NCBI GenBank assembly: GCA_902651635.1
Contig: CACRSC010000057.1
Coordinates: 75,120 to 123,014, forward strand
From: Mastigamoeba balamuthi
Lineage: Eukaryota; Evosea; Mastigamoebida; Mastigamoebidae
Reading direction: 5' to 3'
DNA: 47,895 nt
Below, piece by piece: positions 1 through 9,532 of the stretch. Numbering within the stretch: the first letter of the stretch is position 1; each line of letters begins with the position of its first letter. Under the pieces are notes generated by a model. It did no database searches and had not been told where the DNA came from. It saw nothing but the letters and a program-made list of their open reading frames with translations. The translations under genes and the position numbers were made by a program.

Positions 1-3000
1 AGAGCGCACGGTGGCCCCGTTGATGCGCTCGCGCTTGGTGTAGTAGGGCCCCAGCGCGTCGTCCTTGAAGACGGCGCCGGCCTCGTAGCCGCCCAGCGCG
101 TCAAAGGCGACGCGCAGCGCGAACGAGAGCTGCGGGGCCTCGCCCAGGAAGTCGGGCAGCGTCCGCCTCGCCGTGATCTCCTCGGGCCGCACCAGGTAGT
201 GCCGCACGGCGCTGCCCCCCGCGGCGCCCCGGGGCGAGCCCGCCGCCGCGGCCGCCGTGTCGCTGCTGCCGGCGTCGACGGTGTAGGCGATGGCGAAGAG
301 GCCCGGGTTGCGCTCGCTGAAGCGGACGGCGAAGGTGCCCGGGGGCTGGCCGGCCAGCGCGGCCTCGACGTCCTGGCGCCCCGTGAAGCCCCAGAGCAGG
401 CCGGCCTGCCAGAGCGCGCAGACGTGGCGCGTGTAGCGGAGCGACTGCAGGGCGTCGCCGAACCAGAGCCAGAAGGCGTCAAAGGCCTTGAGGCCCACGC
501 GGGGGCCCCCGCCCAGGAAGCGCGCGTGCAGGTACGCCAGCTCCCGCGCGCTGATCGACCGGTCGGGGCGCCCCAGCTCCTGCTTGGTCGCCCCCAGCAG
601 CTGCCGCTGCAGCGTGTTGGCCAGGTGCGGCCACGCGGCGTCCTTCTGCGGCGGCCAGAGCGCAGCCCGTCAGACAGGAGAGGGAGGCAGAGGGAGGGAG
701 GGGGCCCAGCGCGATGTGGCACGGCATGGCGTGACGCGACGCAGGCAACGCAGCAGCATGACGCAACGCAGGCAACACAGAGCGAAAGATACGACAATTG
801 AGCGTGGCGGCGGACCTGGCCGGCGCCGAAGCATATCTTCTTGATGAGGGCGCCGACGCTGACGCCGTACTGGCAGGGGTTCGTGATGACGACGAACGGG
901 TGCGTCTGCTGGCTCTCGAGCACCACCGTGCCCGCCGGGCAGCTCACGCACACGGTGAACCTGAGCGAGGGCATCCGCGTACGCGCCACATCGCGCAGAT
1001 CGCGTCACGTCACCCGACGTCAACGCAGGCATTTCCCGGGTGGTGGGGGGGGGAACAGCAGTGGGAGCCGCACTTGGCCGCGATGGCCGCCTTGCGCGAC
1101 CCGTCCTTCATCGTAAGCCGTATGCGCAGCGCCTTGGTCTCGGGGTCGATGTCCTCGCCCTCCTTGGCTGGCACGCATCACGTCAGATGACGTGCTATGA
1201 CATCACCATAATATCTCCTCGTAGTTCATAGATTATACGGGAATATCTCCTCCCCTCCCCCTTCCTCCCACTGCGTACCGATGATGCTCTCTGTGGGGGC
1301 CTTTGCGCGGGCCTTGAACTCGGCGACCATGTGGGGCTCGACGGGGCTGACCTGCTGCACCTGCTGCATGGCGCCGGCGAGCACGCGGACGGCGACCTGC
1401 TGGAGGGGGTCGCCCACGCGCTTGTAGTTGACGACGCCCGGGAACCCGGGCTGCTGCGTGACCACCAGCGACGCCATGCACTGCACGGGCGCCCCGGGCT
1501 CTGGCGCCCCCTGGGGCCCGCAGTGCTGCGCCAGCTCCGCGGCAAAGAGCCGCAGCTGCTCGTTCTCCACGAACAGGTCTGCGAGGGGCTCGTGAGAGGG
1601 CTGGCCCGAGCACGCGCTGTGGCCCTGGCAGGGCAGAGAGAACCAAGAGACAGTGCAGCACGCACTCACACGCACAGACAAGGCCTCCAGCAAAAACTAA
1701 GTTGATGGCGCACAGCATGCACGTGCAGCACAGCTGCCAAGCCCACCAAACAACGTGCACAGCACACAACAGTGCCGACTGGACGGGACTGTGGGAAACA
1801 AGCAGAAACAAGCGTAAACAAGCACAGTGGCCCCGCCATTCCAACGAAAAGGGACACACAGATCCCGTGCACGCAATAGGCAGAGGAAGGCTGCATGAAC
1901 AGTGAGATGGGGACAACAGCCAACAGCCACCAATGACAGAGCACAAAAGGGGCAGGAAAAAGAGAGCAGAGAAAGGGCAGAACCAAACAGGCAGTGAAAG
2001 CGATCGTCGCTCAGCAAGTGCAGATGGCACTCACGAAATGCAGGCAGAGTAGCCACCAGAGACACACATCAACTGAAAAGGTAAAAAGGGCACGCCACGC
2101 AGAACGAAAGACAGAGTTAACACAGCACAGCAAGCAAAGAACAGCCAGCACACAGACGCAAACAACAGCGCAGCCGCCAAAGACGGGACACCCGAGGGAG
2201 ACTGCCAAATCAACTGAACAGGGCGTGCAGAGAAAATGGCAAAAAAGCAGGGTACCAGAGCGCAGGACGAGACACCGAGGGAGACCGTCAAATCAACTGA
2301 TCTGGGCGCACGGAGAAAAGAAAGGGGATCGGACGGCACTAGAGCACCGGCGACGGGCAGGGGAGAGCGGAGCGCGGACCCTGCGAGAGGACAGCGAGCT
2401 TGGCGATCTCGGCGGGGGCCAGCGTCTGCTGCGTCTCCAGGTCGCGGGCAGCCCGCGCCATGGCCTCCAGGTCGCCCCGGATGCCCGCCTGCTGCAGCGC
2501 CAGCGCCCGCACGGCCCCCGCGTCCCCGCGCCCCAGCGCCTGCGCCTGCCCCACCCGCATCGCCGCGATCTGCAGCTTGCACTCCCCCAGCCGCACCACC
2601 ATCCCCTCCACCTCCGCTGCCGTCTCGGCCCGCCGGCTGTCCGCCTCGCCCCCCGCCACCCGCCGCACCTGCAGCTCCGTGGATTCGGGCGGGCGAATCT
2701 GCGGAATCTGCGGGATCTGCGGAATCTGCGAGATATTCTGGATTTGCTGCGGCGGCGGCGCGGCGCCGAGGGCGTAGGGCTGCGCGTCCGGGAAGTGCGC
2801 GGGGCCGGGCAGGGGCATCTCGATAGGGGTCGCGATGTCGTCCGCGTCGTCCATCTGGATCTCCCCGGAGCCCGCGCCGTCCTGGATGATTTTCCCGATG
2901 AATATCCAGATCGCAGGGGAGCGATGCGACGCGACAGGGCGTGGGGGGCGAGGGGCGGGGCGCACGAGGAAGGGGTAGGCGTCGTTCATCTCGAGGTAGG

Positions 3001-3058
3001 GCACTGGGCAGGCGCCGCCGGCGGCCATGGCGTCGCCAGGCCCGAACGGGTACGACAT
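1..3058 (-). CDS. STAT-family transcription factor (3' end outside window)
   Basis: Predicted exons on the minus strand: 3058-2966, 2881-2393, 1624-1279, 1167-1074, 960-816 and 645 to beyond base 1; phase is kept at each junction. The N-terminus is proline/glutamine-rich with an IPQ repeat, followed by an Ala/Glu/Arg-rich helical stretch suited to the STAT coiled coil. Next comes a DNA-binding-domain-like segment with ASLVVTQQPGFPGVV and HPFVVITNPCQYG, which match the STAT patterns LVVERQP and LPVVVISN.Q. The last exon has the linker and an SH2 domain with PGTFAVRFSERNPG, including the phosphotyrosine-binding Arg. A Tyr pair (GPYYTKRER) lies past the SH2 near the window edge and could be the activation site. 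STATs dimerise through SH2-phosphotyrosine contact and enter the nucleus. They are known from animals and social amoebae. The donor at 2393/2392 is the least certain; the first intron (84 nt) keeps frame, so it could be read through. Confidence 0.85.
1625..2392 (-). repeat. Large STAT intron with degenerate tandem repeats
   Basis: This 768-nt intron contains at least two copies of a unit about 80 nt long (near 2185-2240 and 2265-2320). Each has a GAGGGAGA stretch, then AAATCAACTGA, then GGGCG and a purine-rich tail. A weaker third copy lies near 2062-2110 (ACATCAACTGAAAAGG). No coding exon was recognised inside. Confidence 0.6.
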
Positions 3059-3784
3059 AGCACTATTCACAGAAGCGTGCACGAATTATTGATCAGTATC
3101 TGGCAGATATTCCGGAAGGCCAGATTCCCCGTCTGGGCTCCCCCTCCCAGGAGCTACTCGGGGGATGTCCGGCAACAACAAGATAAGAGAAGTGACGTGG
3201 CGATTTGCCGGGATCGCGGGTATCTCGGAGAAGATTTGGAGAGATTTCCGGAATAGGGCGGTTTCAAAAAAGAAGCTCCACTTTCTGAGGGGCTCATTTA
3301 ATCAGGGCAGTCTGCCTGTCCGCAGATCGATCCCCCCCCGGCCTCAGCACCGCACGAGGGCCCCGATGGACCCAGCCAGCGCCACCAGCCCTCTCGCAGC
3401 CGCGCCCAAGCGGTCCTCAGCGCCCCCAGCGGGCCCCCTCGTGCGCCTGGGGTGCGTCCCCCGTGCCCTGTGCCTGTGCTCCCTCCCAGCAGCAACGGCA
3501 GACAAAATCCACTTGTCGGTTTTGCCCTGCGATTTTTCCGCTCAGCAGCAGGCGCTCACCGCATCTCTCACACACCACGGCGCAGGTGCACGCTCGCAGC
3601 GCTGGTCTCGCCCCTGGAGCACCACCGCCACTCGCTGCACGCGGTGCGGTCACGCACTGCACCCCCTCAGCAGAGCTCAAAAACCCCCCGCAATTTTTAC
3701 TTCCCCTATTTGGGCTGCCCTGCTGTACCGCCCTGTTCGTTTGTTCTCCCGCTCCTGCGCTGACGGCACCGACGCCCTGCGCCC
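3059..3784. promoter_or_regulatory. Divergent intergenic region between STAT and vWA genes
   Basis: The two genes are transcribed away from each other, so this 726-bp segment should hold both promoters. The 3080-3290 part is AT-richer than its surroundings. It has two copies of the palindrome TTCCGGAA (near 3113 and 3248), which fits the general STAT site TTCN(2-4)GAA, and an AGATATT element near 3108. Whether STAT binds here is inference only. I saw no gene in the segment. Confidence 0.45.
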
Positions 3785-5799
3785 ATGCAGTCCAAGCCCC
3801 TCGCCCCCCAGCAGCAGCAGCAGCCGCAGCAGCCCCCGCAGGGCCTCTCGCGCAGCTACGGGCCTGCCCAGCAGCAGCCGCAGACGCAGCAGACGCAGCA
3901 GCGCACTGACGCCCTCGCCGTCCCCGTGCTCGCGCCCTCGCCCTCGGACGCCCTCGCGCTCTCGCCCCGCGCCTCTGCCGCGCCCTCGCCGCTGCGGGCG
4001 TCGGCTGCCGTGCAGCGCGTGGCCCTCGGGCGGCCCCGGGGCCCCCGCAGCCCCGGCGGCGACGAGGGCGACGACGACGGCCGCCTGCGGGCCCGCGGCC
4101 TCTCCGTCCCGGTGCTCCCGCGCGGGCCCCTGGGCTGCCCGCCGCCTGGCGCCGAGGCGGAGGGCTGCCCCGGGGGACGCCTGCAGGGCCCCGTGCGGGC
4201 GGCCCGTGCGGAGCCCGCGGTGGCGCTGGGGGCGCGGATGCAGCGGAGCGCACTGGGGGCGGGCGACTCGGCGCTGCTGTACGCGATGGTCGAGCTGGCG
4301 GCGCCAGAGAGCGCGCCGGAGGAGCGCCAGCGCGGGAGGCCCTGCGCGGACGTGGTGGCCGTCGTGGGCCTGATGCCCGGCAGGCGGCTCGAGGCCACGG
4401 CAGAGGCGCTGCGCTTCGTGCTCTCGCAGCTGCGCGAGACCGACAGGCTCTGCGTCGTCATGGCCGTCGGCGGGGCACCCGAGACGCTGCTGCCCCTCGG
4501 CTACGTCGACGACGCGCGGCGCGTGCTGGCCACGTCGCGGCTGGCCGGCATGGCCACGGACCCGCGCTGGGCCTGCGGCGAGCGCGACCAGCACCGCTGC
4601 TGCCTCTGGGCCGGCGTCCAGCTCGCCCTCGCCTCGCTCTGCCCGCGCGACCACATCTGCCTGCAGACCGTCCTCGTCATCTCCTCGGGCAAGGACGACT
4701 TCCTGTACACACACACACACTCTCTCTCTCTCCCTCTCGTGTCTCCTGCTTCTCTTTTGGAGGGGTTTTTGCGAGCCCAAATCAATTGATTCACGCCCTC
4801 TGCAGGCCGTGCAGCGAGATTGTGCGGGAGGCGGCGACGGTGGTGCGCGAGCGGGTGCGGGAGGCGGCGGGGACGCTGCACACGGTGGGAGTGGGGAGCG
4901 ACCACGACGCGCTGCTCATGTCGTCGCTGGCGGCGCTGGGCGACGGCACGTACACGCCGCTCGAGTCGTCCGAGTACGTCGGGGCCGCCGTGGCCCACGC
5001 GCTGGGCGCCGTGCTGAGCACCGCCGCGCGCCACGTGCAGCTGCTCGTCGAGGCCCGCGAGCCCTACGCCATCACGGCCGTCCGCGCGCACTTCCAGACG
5101 ACGTTCAGCGTCGACGGCCGCGCGGCGCTCGTGACGGTCCCCGACCTCTGCGAGGGCGAGCGCAGGCACGTGCTCGTCGTCCTCGCGTGCCCCAAGCTCG
5201 ACGCGCCGGCCGCGCGCAGCCCCGTGGCCCGCGTGACGATGGAGGCCTGGGCGATGCGCTCGGCCCCCGTCCACGCGTCGCTCTGCCTCGAGCTCCTCCG
5301 CGCCGCCGAGCCCCCGGAGCCCGCGCTGCTGCCCCCCGCGGCCTGCAGCGGCGGCGGCGACCTCGAGATGGAGGAGCAGCACCTGCGCTTCGAGGCCGTC
5401 GACGCCCTGCGCGCGTTTGTGCTGCGCGCGTGCGAGGGCGACCTGCGGGGCGCCTGCGAGGTCGCGCGGCAGGCCATCGACAGCGTCTCGCGCTCGGGCG
5501 TCGCCCTGCGGCCGCTGGGCGTCGTGATGCTGGGCGAGCTCACCGCGGCCGCCGGCGTCGAGCCGCACAGGCGCGGGCGGGCCGTGGCCACGGCCATCGC
5601 AGCGCACATGCAGCTCGCCCAGGAGCGCGGGGTCTTCTCGCCGAGCTTCACGCCCACGTCGGGCATCTTCACCGCCTGCGGCCAGGACGAGCTCATCGCC
5701 CTCTACAGGGCCTCGCGCTCGCGCGCCCTCGCCCCCATGGCGACGCTGCGCCCGCCGCTGCTCCGCGAGCACCGCCAGCAGCCCTCCAAGAGAAACTGA
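3785..5799 (+). CDS. vWA-domain protein with degenerate metal site
   Basis: Two exons, 3785-4704 and 4806-5799, encode 637 residues. The donor is GTACAC and the acceptor CTCTGCAG, joined in phase 2. The N-terminus (about 150 residues) is Gln/Pro-rich and probably disordered. Around residues 190-420 lies a von Willebrand A fold: a first strand ADVVAVVGLMPG, then VLSQLRETDRLCVV, a strand TVLVISSGKDD, and after the intron TVGVGSDHDALLMSSLA followed by GDGTYTPLES, all typical of vWA order. The usual DxSxS metal motif reads GLMPG here, so metal binding is probably lost. The C-terminal third is helical and resembles the tail of eukaryotic vWA proteins of the RING/copine-like or inter-alpha-trypsin-inhibitor-like kind, but I cannot name a subfamily. 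No signal peptide is visible, so it is probably cytosolic. Confidence 0.8.
4705..4805 (+). other. Intron with AATCAATTGATT palindrome near acceptor
   Basis: The 101-nt intron of the vWA gene carries CA and CT microsatellites. It also has a perfect AATCAATTGATT at 4780-4791, ending 14 nt before the acceptor AG. TTGAT inside the palindrome fits the general branch-point pattern yUrAy. Confidence 0.6.
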
Positions 5800-5919
5800 C
5801 CCCCGACCCCCTCCCTTCCCCCGTTCCCCCCCTCGCTGGCATTGCGTCGTTGCGCCCCGTACACAGTTTTGTTTCCTCCCGGTGACCGGGGGCCCAGCAG
5901 TGCGCCGTGGGTGCGAGGG

Positions 5920-6653
5920 CTAGCGGCTGGCCAGCTGCTGCTGGCAGGCCTCGTGGAAGGCCTTGAGCCGCCGCGGACAAGGCAGCGGGGTCGCGCTCGT
6001 ACTTGGCCCGGAGGATGGCCCGCGGGGCGCTGCCCTACTTGTTCCTGATCTCGAAGAGGAAGCATCTCCTGATGGTGGCCAGCGTGACGACCTGCAGCTC
6101 GAGGATCATCTCGAGGACGACGGCGGGGTCGTCCAGGCGCAGCACAGCCCCCAGCACTGTGCCACCAGGAAGCCATGAGGTCAGTCCCGTGGTGCATGGG
6201 GAGTGCATGGGGTGGGCGGGCACGGTGCGCACCAGTGTTCTCGTACTCGTCGGTGGACAGCAACAACTCAGGCTCGCGGTGCAGCTTCTCGCACATTCCC
6301 TTGATGTCGCCCTTCTGGATTGTGTCGAACAGCTGCAGTACCTTGTGCTGGGGCCTCTGCCACAGCCTCAGCCAGTACGCCATCTCGTTCCCGATGTCTC
6401 GCCCCACTGCACTGCGCACCACCGCTGGCAGCCAGGGTCCTGTGCCCTTGCATGTCTCGCCGCGTGCTGTGGTAGCTTCCACGATGTCTGGGCAGAGCTC
6501 TGAGGCCTGCTCGAACTCGGGCATCTCGAACGTGACCACCGTGTTGTGCAGCGGGCCCAGTGCGGCCCCGACAGCGTCCGAGAGGGGAAGCCCATCCAGT
6601 GCCTCGGGCACGTAGGCCCCTGCGGTGCCGATCTTCTCCGAGGGGCGGTCCAT
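5920..6653 (-). pseudogene. Ankyrin-repeat-like gene with early stop and frameshift
   Basis: Exons 6653-6233 and 6156-6035 join through a 76-nt intron (donor GTGCGC, acceptor CACAG) and give 180 residues. Residues about 110-180 look like ankyrin repeats: IQKGDIKGMCEKLHREPELL, then STDEYENTVLGAVLRLDDP, AVVLEMIL and FEIRNK. A TAG at 6037-6035 interrupts an open frame that carries on with the same codon bias (GSAPRAILRAKYERDPAAL). A further +1 shift near 5970 would restore RRLKAFHEACQQQLASR and a stop at 5920. Both breaks sit in what should be one coding exon, so I call it a decayed gene. Assembly errors are the alternative. A shorter functional protein ending at 6035 cannot be excluded. Confidence 0.55.
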
Positions 6654-6920
6654 CTTGGGCCAAGACGATTGAGAGGACTGAGCTGTAACTTCCTCTCTGG
6701 CGTCATCAATTGATTCACACGCGAACATATCTGTGGTATTCCCCACCCCGAGTGACGTCCGAGAGTTCGGACCGCGAGAGCAGGGCTCGGAGTGAGGCGT
6801 AAGGCTAAGGAGCAACAAGAAGCACAGGTTGTCCCCGCCGTATCCCAGCTCAAATCTAAATCTAGATACGCAGATACCGCAGGGGAATCTAGATTCGCCG
6901 TCGGGCAGAGACCGCGAGCG
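6654..6920. promoter_or_regulatory. Divergent intergenic segment, ankyrin-like and Sel1 genes
   Basis: This 267-bp segment lies between divergent start codons. It is AT-richer than the coding DNA and has ATCAATTGATT at 6706-6716, an ACATATCTG element near 6727, and an AATCTAGAT pair near 6853-6890. It presumably holds both promoters. The palindrome could instead mark an unrecognised 5' intron of the ankyrin-like gene. Confidence 0.4.
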
Positions 6921-9338
6921 ATGGAGGGCGCCGGGGCCCCGCAGCGGCAGACGGAGCGCGCGCTGGACCTGTGCGACGCGGGGGACCACGCGGGGGCCGT
7001 GCGGGCGCTGACCCCCGCGCCGCCGTACGCGCCGGGGCTGCTGGTGCTGCGCCGCCTGCGGCTGAGCTGCTCGGAGCACTTCGCGCCGGGCGCCCCGCAC
7101 GAGCGCGCCCTCCTCGACAGGGCCCGCGCCGCCGCCGAGGGGTGCCGCGCCGTGTGCAGGGCGTACCTCGAGGGGCTCGTGGCGGCGCGCCCTGCGCCCT
7201 CGTCGCGGTGGCTCCTGGGCTACTGGTCCGCCGCCCCCTTCACTTGATTCGCCGCCCCCCTTACTTTGTGTTGCGCCCTCTCTCTCTCTGCCTCCCTGTC
7301 TCTCACTCTCTCACATCTCTGGGCCCCTACACACGCCACTTCTCTCCTCTCTCTCTCTCTCTCTGCGGGGACGTGGGAGGAGGTACTGGTTGCTGGGCTG
7401 TACTGGTCCGCCCCTCTCACTGGATTCGCGCCCTTACATTTTGCTGCGCCCTCTCTCTGGCCAGTATCTCTCTCTCTTTTCTCTGGGCCCGTGCAAGCTG
7501 GGGTCTCTCTCTCTCTCGCTCTCTGGGGACTTGGGAGGAGGGACTCTTTCGAGGCAGCTGGTGTACTCGTCCATACAATCAATTGGTCGCTGTGGTGTTT
7601 GGGCGGGCGTTGGCCAGCACGTGGCATTGGCGGTGGGCCTCTCTGCCTCCCCCTGTCTGCGACTCCCCCCAGGGGCTCCATTTGGCGACGGCTGGGGCTG
7701 GCCAGCAAGTCAGTTGATTGCCGCCCTGTGGTTGCCGCCCTGACCTCCTTGGCCCCCGCTCGCAGGTACGACCGCATCGAGCTCGACGACCCGCGGGCAG
7801 CCGTCGAGTACGAGGCCGCGGCGGCCGCGGGCAACGTGTGGGCGGCGTCGTGCCTGGGGTTCCTGCTGCTGACGAGCGACGCCGCGGGCCGGGGCTGCAA
7901 GGACGTCCCGCGCGCCGTGCGGCTGCTGCAGTTCGCCGTCGACGCCGGCGACGCCCAGGCCGCCGTCAACCTGGGCTTCCAGCTCGAGAGCGGCGACGGC
8001 GTCCGGCGCGACCGCAACGCGGCTGCGAGGCTCTACGGCGTGGCTGCGGCCAAGCGCAACGTCGACGGCATGTACAACCTCTCGCTCTGCCTCGCAGAGG
8101 GCCGCGGCGTCGAGAAGGACGTCCCGCGCGCCATGGCGCTGCTCGAGACCGCCGCCCGCGACTACAACGACGGCGCCGCGGGCGTGCGGGCCGCGCTCTG
8201 CTACAGGGACGGCGAGGGCGTCGCTCCGGGTGCGCATGCGAAATCACTTGTTTGTGCGCGTTCGCGTGCGCGTTCGTTGTCGAGTCTTGGCTGCGGTGTG
8301 CAAGTTCCCACGCGTGCCCAGCAGAGTCGCATGTGTGCGTGCGCGTATCCCGTGGACTGGCTGTGCTGCGCTGGGGCGTGGGCTCTCGTGTGGCAATCGA
8401 TAGTGGGGCTTTGGAGCTGCGCAGCCCGGGGGGCGTAACAAAACGCGTCTGTGCGCATTGAATCAACTGTGACTGGCCTGCGGCGCAGAAGCCGACACGC
8501 AGAAGGAGCTGCCTTACGCGGCGTCTCACGTCGTGGAGGATGGCACTCTCTGGAGCTTCTGGCGCGCGCTCGTTCACTTATACAAAATGTCCCCCGCATG
8601 CACGGGGATTTCTTTCAGCTCAGCGCCCAATGCCTTTCAGCAGTTCTGTTGGGAGCCACTCGCCCCTGCTCTTCTTTCTGTACAGTTTGAGCACCGTATC
8701 GCCTCCGGGGTGCTTTTGTCATTCAATTGCCTTTGTTTCTGCGCATTGTCTCTGGGCTGCGGGGCTGAGCGCCGTGCGCCCTCTGCCCCCGCGCAGACGA
8801 GGCCAAGGCGCGCGAGATGCTGCGCGAGTGGTGCGACCGCGGGTGCCCCGAGGCGATGCTGCACCTGAGCGAGATGCTGGTGGCGAGCGACCCGCGCGAG
8901 AGCGCCCGCCTGCTGCGGGCCTCTGCCGACGCGGGCCTCGACGCCGCCCGCTGCGCCATCGCCGAGCAGATCCTCCAGGAGCCCCACGCCAGCCCCGCGC
9001 GCCTCGCAGAGGCCGTGCGCCTGCTGCGCCTGGCCCAGCGCGACGACGCACGCGCGCGGTTCTTCCTGGCGCAGTGCTGCCTCGAGGGCACGGGCGGCGT
9101 GGCCCGCGGCGTCGCAGAGGCCGTGCGGCTGCTCGAGAGCTCGTGCGACGCCGACTGCGAGCCGCAGGCGTGCATGATGATGGGGCTCGTGCTGCTGGGC
9201 AAGGCGCTGCCAGAGGCCGGGCTGGCCATGGACGCACGCAGGGCCTACGACCTCCTCGTCCGCGCCTACGAGGACGGCGACCTCGAGCTCGCCCGCTTCA
9301 TGTACCTCACGCTCCAGACAGACCTCTTCTCCTCGTAG
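6921..9338 (+). CDS. Sel1-like repeat protein
   Basis: Exons 6921-7225, 7766-8229 and 8797-9338 encode 436 residues. The junctions are phase 2 (TG|GTACGACC) and phase 1 (G|ACGAG). From about residue 105 onward the protein is a row of roughly nine helix-pair repeats of about 36 residues with the Sel1 pattern A..LGFLL....G...D...A..LL..A...G. Examples are AAVNLGFQLESGDGV, GMYNLSLCLAEGRGV and ARFFLAQCCLEGTGGV. Sel1 repeats are alpha/alpha solenoids that act as adaptors in protein complexes, for example in ER-associated degradation. The N-terminal 100 residues contain a tetratricopeptide-like helix pair (RALDLCDAGDHAGAVRAL). There is no signal peptide or membrane segment, so a cytosolic scaffold is likely. 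The specific partner is unknown. Confidence 0.85.
7208..7600 (+). repeat. Tandem duplication copying the exon-1 end into the intron
   Basis: The exon-1/intron boundary of the Sel1 gene (tail GGGCTACTGGTCCGCC at about 7216) is repeated 179 nt downstream as GGGCTGTACTGGTCCGCC near 7394. The copied CT-rich intron sequence and GGGGACNTGGGAGGAGG follow in both copies. A third, partial copy starts near 7552 (CTGGTGTACTCGTCC). The second copy contains a decoy donor (CTG|GTCCGC) identical to the real one. Confidence 0.7.
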
Positions 9339-9532
9339 CTCCCTATTACAATCGCACCTTTCTCTCTCGGCTGCACTACACGTCACCGGGACGACGACGA
9401 CAGATGCGGTTTTGGGTGAGATATTTTCTACATGACACGTCACGCGAGAAATATCTTGGCCGTTGAGGAGTTATCAACGGCCTTGGGGCTCTCAGAGTGA
9501 AAGAAAAGCAGCGCCGAGCAGCCAAGAGAGAG
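9339..9532 (+). promoter_or_regulatory. Intergenic segment upstream of the actin-bundling gene
   Basis: Short AT-richer spacer between two plus-strand genes. It holds AGATATTTTC near 9419 and AGAAATATCTT near 9447, related to elements seen upstream of several other genes here. No gene is seen. Confidence 0.35.

Noticed and set aside
4501-5772. 423-codon minus-strand open frame opposite the vWA gene
   Set aside because: It has no recognisable domain and crosses the vWA intron; GC-rich third positions create such frames.
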